Source of the DNA: Deltaproteobacteria bacterium | GTDB taxonomy: Bacteria > Myxococcota_A > Polyangia > Haliangiales > Haliangiaceae | DNA length: 44,175 nt | Reading direction: 5' to 3' | Assembly: GCA_021413675.1 (NCBI GenBank) | Contig: JAIOQA010000540.1 | Location: forward strand, 1 to 44,175 | Part shown: in pieces, positions 33,710-41,940 of the stretch | Numbering within the stretch: the first letter of the stretch is position 1 | Layout: each line of letters begins with the position of its first letter | The notes under the pieces: model-generated | The model's database searches: none | Told to the model about the DNA's origin: nothing | The model's input: only the letters and a program-made list of their open reading frames with translations | Program-made: the position numbers and the translations under genes

Positions 33710-33778
33710 GTGAACTGTTTTTTTGACTCCCTGTCTGAACAACCGTCAGCAGGGGGCCAGAACACCGACTCGGGCTCG

Positions 33779-35944
33779 CTAGAACTTCGCCTGGTACTCG
33801 AGCCAGAGCCAGAGCTCGGGGTTCGGCGAGCGCGCCTTCGTCGAGTCGCGGGTGTCGAGCCACTTGTAGAGGTCGGCGCGGATCCGCAGCGCATCGCGGG
33901 TCCGCAGCCGGAAGGTCGCGTCGGCGTAGGCCCAGATCGAGGTCTCCAGGGTCGCCGGATCGCCGATGTCCTCGTTGAGGTAGCGCAGCCGGCCGCGCAG
34001 CCGCACCAGATCGCTCAGGTGGTACTGGGCGATGAGCCAGGCCGAGACGTCGTTGCGGAAGCCGTCGGGGTGCTTGGGATCGTCGAGGAGCTTGTGGGTC
34101 AGCTGGCCGGTCAGCCGCAGCTTCTTGTCGGGATTGATGTGGAGGCGGCCGGTGGTCGACAGCCGGCGGCCTTTGCACAGCACCGGCGCACCGGTGACCT
34201 CGTCGACGAAGGTCTCGACCGCGAAGCACTCGCCGCGGCCGCCCGAGGTCAGGTCCTTGTCCTCGTACTCGACCCAGAAGCCCCAGCCGACCGGCGCGTT
34301 GATCGCGTAGTCGATCCGGACGTAGTCGTCGGTGCGTGGCACCTTCTCGGTGGTCAGGTTCCAGACCTCCATCGCGGCGCGCACGTTGAGGTCGCCGTGC
34401 TTGGCGGTGTAGCGGACCCGGCCGCCGACCTCGTCGCGCGCGCGCTGGCCGTCGTACTCGTCCGCGGCCGCGATCGGCCGCGCGAACGGGTTCACGAAGT
34501 CGAGGCCGAAGTAGCGGAACGAGACCTCGAGCTCGCGCTTGTCGCCGGTCGCGGTCGCGCGCAGCACCGCGGCCTCGCCGCCGCCGCCCTGGGTCGGGCC
34601 GATGGTCGGCGTCATCGCATCGAAGCTGCGCGTGACCTCGGCTGCGACATCGAGCCACTTGCGACCGAACGCCGCGTTGACGCCGACCGCGCCGAACCCG
34701 CCGCCGCTGGGGCGATTGGACCACTCCTGGTAGTCGAGGTGCACGCCGTCCATCAGGTCGAATGGCTTCGCGCCATATCCGGTCACGCCGACGTAGTTGC
34801 GACGATCGGCGAAGTAGGTCGCGTTGCCGCCGGCGACCGCCTCGCGCAGGATGTCGGGCAGCACCTGGAAGCTGTAGCCCGCGGTCGGATCGAGCACCGC
34901 GCCGTCGGGGTGCTTGAGCACCTGCGGCGCGGCGCAGTCGGGATCGGCGTCGTTGCGCGGATCCTGGCACTTGTCGCGATCGTAGAGCTCGTACTGGTAG
35001 ATCGAGCGCCGGTGGAAGGAGCCCCAGCCGTAGACCTGCACCCAGCCCGAGCCAGCCGCGATGTGGCGCACGCCGGCGGCGGCGCCGAACAGGCCATCGC
35101 GCCACGCGTAGTCGGGCGTGGTGTAGGTCGTGCCATCGCACGGCGGCGCGTCGAGCTCGCCGGTCGACTCCTTGCAGCCGCGCACCAGGTAGTTCGAGTG
35201 GTTGATGAGATCGTCGCCGTACAGGCCATTCGGCGTGTAGTCGGAGGCGTTGTCGAACGTGAGGCGCTCGCCGAAGCCGGCGCGGAACGAGCCGACGATC
35301 GCGTCGGTCTTGCCGTCGTCCCAGCGCACGTAGACCTTGGGCACGTGCAGCTGCGCGCCCGGCGGATCGGCGAGGATCGCGCCGCGGTTGGGATCCCACA
35401 CGACCTCGCCTAGCTTGAGCCGCGTGAAGGTCGCGCCGAGGCCGGCGGTCAGGTGCTTGGCGGTGGTCACCCGCGCGCGCAGCATCACCGGCGGCAGCCT
35501 GGTGTCCTTCTGCGCCCAGCGGGTCTGGACCAGCAGCTTGCCGTGGGTGGCGAGCGGCAGCCCCGACGGGGTCCGCATCACCAGGAACGCCGAGATCGCG
35601 AGCAGCTTGTCCTGGGTGAGCGCGCCGGCGCCGACCAGGTCCGTGGGATCGGTGATCGCGCCGCGCAGCGATCGATACTTGAGGATCGCGTCGACATCGT
35701 CGTAGCTGAGGTTGGGCAGCGAGTAGAGCTCCTCGCGATCGGCGGTGTTGAGATCCACGCCGCGCGCGAGCAGCTCGTCGAGCGCCTCGAAGGTGTCGTC
35801 GCCGATCTGGCCGGTGGCCTGGAGATCGTAGAGGTCCTCTTCGTTCTCGATGTCGACGAAGGTCTCGTAGGGATGCGCGGCGGCCGGGCGCGCGAGCAGG
35901 AGGAGCGCGGCGCCGGTCGCGGTAGCGAAGAGAGCTCGGGTCAT
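33779..35944 (-). CDS. Outer-membrane beta-barrel with N-terminal helix-hairpin-helix motifs
   Basis: Protein of 721 residues with a signal peptide (MTRALFATATGAALLLLARPAAA). Residues about 61-94 (VDLNTADREELYSLPNLS, YDDVDAILKYRS) form a ComEA-like helix-hairpin-helix and about 97-122 a second, less regular one. Such motifs bind the DNA backbone. The other 580 residues are strand-rich with many aromatic and charged turns and end LWLEYQAKF, a typical barrel terminus. The ATG overlaps the stop of a nuclease lipoprotein gene (ATGA). I infer an outer-membrane channel or platform for DNA at the cell surface or periplasm. Confidence 0.8.
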   Translation of the reverse strand: MTRALFATATGAALLLLARPAAAHPYETFVDIENEEDLYDLQATGQIGDDTFEALDELLARGVDLNTADREELYSLPNLSYDDVDAILKYRSLRGAITDPTDLVGAGALTQDKLLAISAFLVMRTPSGLPLATHGKLLVQTRWAQKDTRLPPVMLRARVTTAKHLTAGLGATFTRLKLGEVVWDPNRGAILADPPGAQLHVPKVYVRWDDGKTDAIVGSFRAGFGERLTFDNASDYTPNGLYGDDLINHSNYLVRGCKESTGELDAPPCDGTTYTTPDYAWRDGLFGAAAGVRHIAAGSGWVQVYGWGSFHRRSIYQYELYDRDKCQDPRNDADPDCAAPQVLKHPDGAVLDPTAGYSFQVLPDILREAVAGGNATYFADRRNYVGVTGYGAKPFDLMDGVHLDYQEWSNRPSGGGFGAVGVNAAFGRKWLDVAAEVTRSFDAMTPTIGPTQGGGGEAAVLRATATGDKRELEVSFRYFGLDFVNPFARPIAAADEYDGQRARDEVGGRVRYTAKHGDLNVRAAMEVWNLTTEKVPRTDDYVRIDYAINAPVGWGFWVEYEDKDLTSGGRGECFAVETFVDEVTGAPVLCKGRRLSTTGRLHINPDKKLRLTGQLTHKLLDDPKHPDGFRNDVSAWLIAQYHLSDLVRLRGRLRYLNEDIGDPATLETSIWAYADATFRLRTRDALRIRADLYKWLDTRDSTKARSPNPELWLWLEYQAKF

Positions 35945-36426
35945 TCGCAGGTCACCATTCCGATGCATGCGGACCACAGGCCCTTGCCACCGGCCTTGGC
36001 CTCCGCCTCGTACTGCTCGAACTCGGTGTGGCGGGCTTTCCCGTCGGGCGGGATGTACAGCACGCACGCGTAGCCGCGCTGGACCTCGAGCGTGTTGACC
36101 TCCTGGCCGCCGACCTCGACGTACGCGAGCAGCCGCCCGTAGACGTCGGTGCACTGGCTGTCGTAGGTCAGCTGCACGGTCTTGCCGAGGACCAGGTCGC
36201 TGTTGAACTGCGCGGCGTTCGAGCCGAAGCAGTCGTTGTGGCCGTTGGTGGTCTCGGGCGCGTTGACCAGCAAGTAGCGCACGCGCTCGCCGCTATCGAG
36301 CTCGACCGTGTCGCCGTCGATCACGCGCGCGACCACGGCCTCGCTCGGGCCGCAGGTGCTGCCGCCGCCGTCGGTGCCGCAGGCGGTCAGCGTCAGCGCC
36401 GCCGCGATCAGCAGCTGTGGGATCAC
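35941..36426 (-). CDS. Thermonuclease (SNase) lipoprotein
   Basis: Lipid-anchored nuclease of 161 residues with lipobox LTAC. The SNase core shows VIDGDTVEL (D37, D39), R50 and E58 in VRYLLVNAPET, and R98 in DVYGRLLAYV. These match the catalytic Arg-Glu-Arg set and a calcium ligand of staphylococcal nuclease. The position of its second calcium ligand (Asp40) is Asn here. Cysteine pairs suggest disulfides. The GTG start overlaps the stop of the triple lamin-tail gene (GTGA). It should cut DNA or RNA at the cell surface or in the periplasm. Confidence 0.9.
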   Translation of the reverse strand: MIPQLLIAAALTLTACGTDGGGSTCGPSEAVVARVIDGDTVELDSGERVRYLLVNAPETTNGHNDCFGSNAAQFNSDLVLGKTVQLTYDSQCTDVYGRLLAYVEVGGQEVNTLEVQRGYACVLYIPPDGKARHTEFEQYEAEAKAGGKGLWSACIGMVTCE

Positions 36427-38165
36427 TGGCACTGCACGTCGTTGGGCGCGCCCGGCGTGCCCTTGTCGGTGCCTGCCGCGTACGGCGTGGTCGCCGTGCA
36501 CCAGGTCGCCGCGTCGTCGGTGTCGTTCAGGACCGCGTCGAGCTTGTCGGGGTCGAGCTGCTTGGCGGCCTTGGCCGGCGAGCCCATCCACGCGTAGGCG
36601 TCGATGACCGTGGTGCCGTCCATGATGCGCACGTCGCCAGGCGAGGCCGCCGAGCCGGTCACCATCGAGAACGTGAAGGTCGCGTCGACCACCGGCAGGC
36701 CGCCGTTGACCGTGGTATCGGCCGAGCGGGCGAACAGCGCGTAGTCGTTGGCGGCGAGGTGCAGGCAGTCGACCGAGTTGATGACGTTCGGGTTGGTGCT
36801 GTCGCCGGCGCGATCGAGGCCGAGCTCGTTGAGGTCGAGATCCTTCTTGGCGATCGCCTCGAACCACTCCTGCTTGGTGTCGTCGCCCGACGGGTTCGGC
36901 ATGATCTCGGAGATCACGAGGTCGCCGACGCCGGGCTTGACGATCGGGCGCAGCGTCGCGCCATCCATGCACATGCCGGCGGGCGGCAGGATCGTGCACT
37001 GGCCGTTGGCCGCGCCCGGCGTGCCGAGATCGCCGAGGCCGTAGGGCGGGATGCCATCGCACCACGGGGTGTCGGCGTCGTTGTTGTCGGCGCTCGCGAA
37101 GTCGGGATCGAGCGACCGCGACTTGCCGGTCGGCGACTTGGTCCACGTGACCGCGTCGATGACCGTGGTGCCGACGAGCAGCTGGATGTCACCGGGGCTG
37201 GTCGCGGTGCCGCCGACCAGGCTGAACGTGAACGTGCCGGCGACCGGCGGCAGGCCGCCGTTCATCGTGGTGTCGGCGTTCTTCGCGAACACCGCGAACT
37301 GGCCAGCGGTGAGGTGGATGCAGTCGGCGCCCGCGACCAGGTTCGGATCGGCGGAGTCGCCGGCGCGATCGAGGCCGAGGCCGTTGAGATCCACATCGGC
37401 CAGCGCCTGGACCTCGAACCACTCGCCGGCGGCGTCGGCCACCTTCGACGGGCCGGTCATGATCTCGGTGATGACCAGCTCGCCGGGCGCGGGCGTGACC
37501 GTGTCGCGCATCGTGCCGTTGTCGTTGCACTGGCCCGACGAGATCACCTGGCAGCCCTGGTTGGCGGTGCCGGGCGTGCCGACGTTGGGCGGATCGTACG
37601 CGGTCGACTCCGCCGGATCGGCGACGCACCAGCGCGCGAGGTCGTCGTTCGCGGTGTAGTCGGGCGCGGTGTTGCCGTCGAACTGCTGCGAGTGGCCGGC
37701 GGTGACCTTGGCGTAGAGCGCGTGGTCGACCTCGGTCGCGCCGCAGCTGATCGCCAGCTTGCCGCCGTTGGTGTTGAACATCTCGCCGAGCTCGGCGCCG
37801 TAGCCGTAGCCGACCCACGCCGGCAACAGCGACGGATCGACGTCGCCGAGCACGAGGTAGCCCGACGGCGCGATCGAGCCGTTGGTGATCGTGTGCGACT
37901 TCACCGACGACCCGTCCGGCCGGCTGTGGGTCAGGACCACGCCGGTGAGGTCGATCGGGTGGGACGACGCGTTGTAGATCTCGAACCACTCCTTGCCGGT
38001 GTCGGCGCCCGACGAGCCGGCCGGCGCGTCGTAGTCGGCCATGATCTCGGTGATGACGAGATCGCCGGGCAGGAGGTTGGCCTTGCACTCGACGGTCGAG
38101 GATCCGCCGCCGCCGCAGGCGGCGAGGGCGAGCGAGGCGAGGGCTGTGGCCTTGGCGCGGTTCAT
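36423..38165 (-). CDS. Lipoprotein with three lamin-tail domains
   Basis: Surface lipoprotein of 580 residues, lipobox LAAC (Cys17). Three lamin-tail domains lie at about 34-204, 229-390 and 414-580, each beginning with a G-(D/E)-LVI-(T/S)-EIM segment followed by EWFE. The second and third are close duplicates (LDRAGDS, DTT-x-NGGLP, GTTVIDA). In bacteria lamin-tail domains often accompany secreted nucleases and are thought to bind surfaces or DNA. I chose the ATG at 38165 because GAGGAG precedes it; another ATG at 38186 overlaps the upstream nuclease stop. It is coupled to the nuclease gene downstream. Confidence 0.87.
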   Translation of the reverse strand: MNRAKATALASLALAACGGGGSSTVECKANLLPGDLVITEIMADYDAPAGSSGADTGKEWFEIYNASSHPIDLTGVVLTHSRPDGSSVKSHTITNGSIAPSGYLVLGDVDPSLLPAWVGYGYGAELGEMFNTNGGKLAISCGATEVDHALYAKVTAGHSQQFDGNTAPDYTANDDLARWCVADPAESTAYDPPNVGTPGTANQGCQVISSGQCNDNGTMRDTVTPAPGELVITEIMTGPSKVADAAGEWFEVQALADVDLNGLGLDRAGDSADPNLVAGADCIHLTAGQFAVFAKNADTTMNGGLPPVAGTFTFSLVGGTATSPGDIQLLVGTTVIDAVTWTKSPTGKSRSLDPDFASADNNDADTPWCDGIPPYGLGDLGTPGAANGQCTILPPAGMCMDGATLRPIVKPGVGDLVISEIMPNPSGDDTKQEWFEAIAKKDLDLNELGLDRAGDSTNPNVINSVDCLHLAANDYALFARSADTTVNGGLPVVDATFTFSMVTGSAASPGDVRIMDGTTVIDAYAWMGSPAKAAKQLDPDKLDAVLNDTDDAATWCTATTPYAAGTDKGTPGAPNDVQCQ

Positions 38166-38182
38166 AGAGAGGACTCCTCGAG

Positions 38183-39268
38183 TCATGGCGCGCCCACCGT
38201 GGGCGGATCGATGCCGGGGATCGTGGGCAGCGTGATCTGCGACGGGCGGTCGACGACGATCTGCAGGTTCGAGCGACCGGTGTGCTTGTTGGTGTACTCG
38301 CTCACCGTGCCGGTCACGCGGATGAACTCGCCCTTGTAGTCGTCGAGGTGCGAGGTGCCGAAGACGTCCTTGTCGAAGAACACCAGCGGGAAGTCGCTGT
38401 GCATCTGGCGCGACAGCATCACGCGGGTCGGGCCGCGATCGCCGCGGCGGATGTCGGAGACCGTGCCGAGCAGCGTGACCTGCTTGCCCAGGTACTTCTC
38501 GATCCGATCGAGCGAGTCCCAGTCGGTGAGATCGATGAAGTCGTCCTTGCCGGTCGCGTCCTTCTGGAACTCGGCGACGAAGTCACCGCGCGCGATCCAC
38601 CAGGCCTCGCGCTCGGGGTAGTCGGGGTAGTGCTGCGTGCCGTCCTGCCAGATGCCGCGCCTGGCGGCCTTGGCCTCGGCCTCGGCCTGGCGGAACTCGG
38701 CGTCGAACCGGCGCGAGTAGCCGTACTTCATGAAGTACGGCGACCAGCCGGCGCGCACGCACTCGACGTTGTAGTTGACCCACTTGCCGTCCTTGAAGGC
38801 GAACACGTAGGCCAGGTAGCGGTTGTAGCGGTCGCGGATCTGCCGCGGATCGTCGCGCTCGATGCGGACCTTCGCGCCGACGGTCAGGAAGCTCTCCGCG
38901 AACTTCTTGCCGTCCTCGCCGACCGGCGTCGACATCTTGACCGGGTGCTTCGAGGTGCCGCGCGAGTTCCGCAGGTACGCATCCCAGCCGACCTCGAACG
39001 CGCGCCGCTCCTTGTTGTTGTGGAAGATCTCCTCGGTGTCCATGCCGAGCAGGCGCAGCGAGCTGTCGAGGCCGTCGACCCGCACGGTGTCGCCGTCGGT
39101 GACCTTGGTGAGCGTGAACTCGCCGAGCACCAGGCCGGGATCGTCGAGCTTCTTGAGCGAGGCCTGCGCCGCCTTGCGGGTGTAGCGCCCGGAGTGGGCG
39201 GGGCCGCACGACGTGGTCGCGAGGGCGACCGCGCTCGCGGTGAGGAGGGCGATCAGTTGATGGCGCAT
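38183..39268 (-). CDS. Thermonuclease-domain lipoprotein with C-terminal OB-like domain
   Basis: Protein of 361 residues with a signal peptide and a probable lipid-anchored Cys in TTSCGPA. SNase motifs are KVTDGDTVRV (D60), LRLLGMDTEE (R72, E80) and RYNRYLAYVF (R150). An insertion of about 45 residues lies between the second and third motifs. Residues about 260-345 (QVTLLGTVSDIRRG, GEFIRVTGTVSEYTNKHTGR) look like an OB fold, which would give extra nucleic-acid binding. The proline of the usual D-x-P-E motif is Glu here. Its 5' end overlaps the preceding lamin-tail gene by 16 bases. Confidence 0.88.
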   Translation of the reverse strand: MRHQLIALLTASAVALATTSCGPAHSGRYTRKAAQASLKKLDDPGLVLGEFTLTKVTDGDTVRVDGLDSSLRLLGMDTEEIFHNNKERRAFEVGWDAYLRNSRGTSKHPVKMSTPVGEDGKKFAESFLTVGAKVRIERDDPRQIRDRYNRYLAYVFAFKDGKWVNYNVECVRAGWSPYFMKYGYSRRFDAEFRQAEAEAKAARRGIWQDGTQHYPDYPEREAWWIARGDFVAEFQKDATGKDDFIDLTDWDSLDRIEKYLGKQVTLLGTVSDIRRGDRGPTRVMLSRQMHSDFPLVFFDKDVFGTSHLDDYKGEFIRVTGTVSEYTNKHTGRSNLQIVVDRPSQITLPTIPGIDPPTVGAP

Positions 39269-39852
39269 GGCGGATTGGCGGCGCCCGGCGATCCGGGCAG
39301 CCCGAGCTGGGTGGTGTCAGTGCCGGGCTGCGCGTTGGTGCACCAGCTGGCGGCGGTGTCGTTGGCGGTCGCGGTCGGCGGGGCGACGCCGAGCGAGTAC
39401 GTGCCGCCGGTCGGCAGCGCGCTGTACTGCATCGCATCGATCACGAGATCGCAGCTCGTGACCTTCACGCCGGCGGCGTTGAACCACGACACCGCGTAGT
39501 CGGTGCCCATCGGGTAGTCGACGACGGTCGGGTGATCGGCGGCGCTGCCGCGGCCGAGCACGACGTAGCCGCCGGCGGCCACCGGCAGGCTGTCGCGCAC
39601 GATCACGCGGGTCGCGGCGCCGCCGTCGATGCGGGTGAATTCGAGGTGCAGGCCGAGCAGGTCGAGATCCGCGCCCGAGGCGTTGTAGAGCTCGACCCAC
39701 TGGCCGTAGGTGTCGCCGCCGCTCTGCGCCCCGCGCAGCTCGGTGATCACGAGATCGCCGGCGACGACCTCGGGGCACAGCGCGGGCTCGGCGTCGCGGA
39801 CGCACGCGGGCACACCGCAGGCCAGGGCCATCACCACTCCTAGTCGAGGCAC
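39253..39852 (-). CDS. Single lamin-tail-domain lipoprotein
   Basis: Protein of 199 residues, first gene of the five-gene nuclease set. A short signal peptide (MPRLGVVMALACGVPAC) leads to one lamin-tail domain (GDLVITELRGAQ, WVELYNASGADLDLLGLHL, YVVLGRGSAA). The end GTPGAP-like motif of the longer relative appears here as GLPGSPGAANPPC. I chose the GTG at 39852, seven bases after TACTCT; a later ATG at 39831 has AGGAG but leaves too short a signal peptide. Confidence 0.82.
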   Translation of the reverse strand: MPRLGVVMALACGVPACVRDAEPALCPEVVAGDLVITELRGAQSGGDTYGQWVELYNASGADLDLLGLHLEFTRIDGGAATRVIVRDSLPVAAGGYVVLGRGSAADHPTVVDYPMGTDYAVSWFNAAGVKVTSCDLVIDAMQYSALPTGGTYSLGVAPPTATANDTAASWCTNAQPGTDTTQLGLPGSPGAANPPCAIN

Positions 39853-39859
39853 GTCGGCC

Positions 39860-39865
39860 AGAGTA
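39860..39865 (-). promoter_or_regulatory. TACTCT -10-like hexamer before the nuclease operon
   Basis: TACTCT-N7-GTG on the minus strand. It is the only obvious promoter candidate for the overlapping genes down to 33779. Confidence 0.45.
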
Positions 39866-39954
39866 ACCGATCGGCCGGGGCGATGGTGAGGGAGCGACGC
39901 GGGGGCGAGCCGGCTGTGCGCCGGGCCGCATTCGCCGATGGCGTTCCGGTGACG

Positions 39955-39960
39955 TAGGCT
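39955..39960 (+). promoter_or_regulatory. TAGGCT -10-like hexamer, 5 bases before GTG
   Basis: TAGGCT-N5-GTG before the sirtuin gene, divergent from the nuclease operon promoter about 90 bases away. Confidence 0.45.
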
Positions 39961-39965
39961 GCGAC

Positions 39966-40829
39966 GTGACCGTGCAGATGGACGTCGAGACGGGGGCACT
40001 GGCGCCGCTGACCGGGGTGCTGCGCGGGCGGCGCGTGGTGGTGCTGGCCGGCGCGGGCTGCTCGACCGACTCCGGCATCCCGGACTACCGCGGCCCAACG
40101 GCGAGACCGCGCAAGCCGATGCAGCACCGCGAGTTCGTCGGCAGCGAGGCGGCGCGGCAGCGCTACTGGGCCCGCGCGACGGTGGGCTGGCCGCGGATGG
40201 TGCAGGCCGCGCCCAACCGCGTGCATCGCGCGCTCGCCGCCCTCGAGGCCGGCGGCGCGATCGAGGGCGTGATCACGCAGAACGTCGATGGGCTGCACCA
40301 CGCCGCCGGCAGCCGGCGCGTGGTCGAGCTGCACGGCGCGCTGGCCCGGGTGCGGTGCCTGGGCTGCGGCGCGCGGATCGATCGCGCGGCGCTGCACGAC
40401 TGGCTGATCGCCGACAACCCGGCGATGGTCGAGGCGCTGGCCCGCCGGCGCGGCCAGGGCGGCTTCGATGGCGCGCCCGATGGTGACGCCGAGCTGCCCG
40501 CGGCGCTGATCGAGGGCTTCAAGGTGGCGGCGTGCGACTGCGGCGGGCCGTACAAGCCGGACGTGGTGTTCTTCGGCGACAACGTGCCGCGCGCGGTGGT
40601 CGACGACGCGTGGGCGCTGTTCGATCGCGGCGAGGCGCTGCTGGTGGTCGGCTCGTCCTTGACCGTCTGGAGCGGCTACCGGTTCGTGCGCAAGGCGGCG
40701 GAGCGCGGCGTGCCGGTCGCGATCGTCAACCTCGGGCCGACCCGCGGCGACGGCGAGGCCGCGGTGAAGATCGATGCGCCCCTCGCCGAGGTGTTGCCGG
40801 CGCTGGTCCTCGCGCTGACAGCGCGGTAG
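39966..40829 (+). CDS. SIRT4-like class II sirtuin (NAD-dependent deacylase)
   Basis: NAD-consuming protein deacylase or ADP-ribosyltransferase of 287 residues. Sirtuin motifs are AGAGCSTDSGIPDYRG (about 28-43), TQNVDGLHHAAG (Q105, N106, D108), catalytic H123 in ELHG, FFGDNVP and VVGSSLTV. The stretches QRYWARATVGWP, YKPDVVFFGDNV and GYRFVRKAAERGVPVAIVNLGPTR match human SIRT4 far better than CobB-type sirtuins. The zinc site is C131-x2-C134 with C190-x-C192, one residue shorter than the usual second pair. It lies directly before a broken oxidase gene. Confidence 0.92.
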   Translation: MTVQMDVETGALAPLTGVLRGRRVVVLAGAGCSTDSGIPDYRGPTARPRKPMQHREFVGSEAARQRYWARATVGWPRMVQAAPNRVHRALAALEAGGAIEGVITQNVDGLHHAAGSRRVVELHGALARVRCLGCGARIDRAALHDWLIADNPAMVEALARRRGQGGFDGAPDGDAELPAALIEGFKVAACDCGGPYKPDVVFFGDNVPRAVVDDAWALFDRGEALLVVGSSLTVWSGYRFVRKAAERGVPVAIVNLGPTRGDGEAAVKIDAPLAEVLPALVLALTAR

Positions 40830-40838
40830 AAGCCCGGG

Positions 40839-41919
40839 ATGGACGAGCTACCGGCGGCCGCCGCCATCGTGATCGTCGGCGGCGGCTTCGCCGGCGCGGC
40901 GACCGCGTGGTGGCTCGCGCGCGCGGGGATCACCGATGTCGTGGTGCTCGAGCGCGAGCCGATCTGCGGCGCGCACGCCAGCGGCAAGAACGCGGCGATC
41001 TGCCGGCAGATCGCCGATGACGACGACACGACGGTGCTGACCGTGCGCGGCGCGGCGTTCCTGCGCGAGCCGCCGCCGGGCTTCAGCGACGTGCCGCTCA
41101 TGTCTCGCACCGGTGGGTTCCTCGTCACGGATACCGCGGCGGCGAGCGACGTGCTGCTCGCGCGCGCGCGCGCACCGCGTTCGGCACGCGATCATGTCTG
41201 GCTCCACGGCGGCGCTGCAGTGGCCGCGGCTCGCCGGCATGCGCGAGCGGATCGGGATCTTCTTCGACGACGACGGCGTGATCGATGTCGGTGCGGTGCT
41301 GACCGGCTACCTCGAAGGTGCGCGGCGCGCGGGCGTCCGCGTGGTGACCCGCTGCGAGCTGCTGACGATCGAGGATCGCGAGGGCGTGCGCAGCATCGAG
41401 ACCTCGCGCGGCGCGATCCGTGCGACGACGATCGTGTGCGCGGCCGGGGCGTGGGCCGGCGTGGTCGGCGATCGCGCGGGCGTCGAGTCCGCGTTCGAGC
41501 CGGTGAAGCGCCACCTGTTCGTCGCGGCGCACGACCGGGTCGCGCGCGATCAGCCGTACGTCTGGCACCTCGGCGCCGAGCCGTTCTACGTGCGGCCCGA
41601 GGGCGCGGGCGTGCTGCTATCGCACTGCGACGGCCGGATCGTCGAGCCGGCCGAGGTGCCGCCGGATCCCGACGCCGCCGATCGCCTGGCCGAGCGCATC
41701 CGGGTCGCGGCGCCGGATCTGGTCGGCGCGCAGGTCAAGCGCACGTGGGCGTGCCTGCGGACGTTCACGCCCGAGCACCGCATGCGCATCGGCTGGGACG
41801 CCGAGCGCCCGTGGCTGTACTGGGTCGCGGGCCTGATGGGCCACGGCGCGACCGCGAGCCCGGCGGTCGGCGAGCGCGCGGCGTTCGAGCTCGCGCGCGG
41901 TCGCGACCCGGTTCCGTGA
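40839..41919 (+). pseudogene. FAD-dependent amine/amino-acid oxidase (DAO family), frameshifted
   Basis: The first frame gives an FAD-binding N-terminus (AAIVIVGGGFAGAATAWWLARAG, then EREPICGAHASGKNAAICRQ) up to about 41170. The rest of the enzyme (FFDDDGVIDVGAVLTGYLEGA, ACLRTFTPEHRMRIGWDA, WVAGLMGHGATASPAVGE) is in the next frame to 41919. The change of frame falls in a (CG)7 tract at 41159-41172; one extra CG unit would join both parts into a protein of about 360 residues. Either a broken gene, a slippage-switched gene or a sequencing error. It starts ten bases after the sirtuin gene and may share its transcript. Confidence 0.8.
41159..41173 (+). repeat. (CG)7 dinucleotide tract at the frameshift
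   Basis: Seven CG units plus one C. Loss or gain of one unit shifts the frame by two bases; gain of one restores the oxidase reading frame. Confidence 0.85.
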
Positions 41920-41940
41920 TCCGCGGCGGCCTCGCGACCG

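Noticed and set aside
32114..35413. 1099-codon plus-strand frame opposite the paralog pair and the barrel gene
   Set aside because: No recognisable domain, crosses several real gene borders, composition typical of antisense frames in GC-rich DNA.
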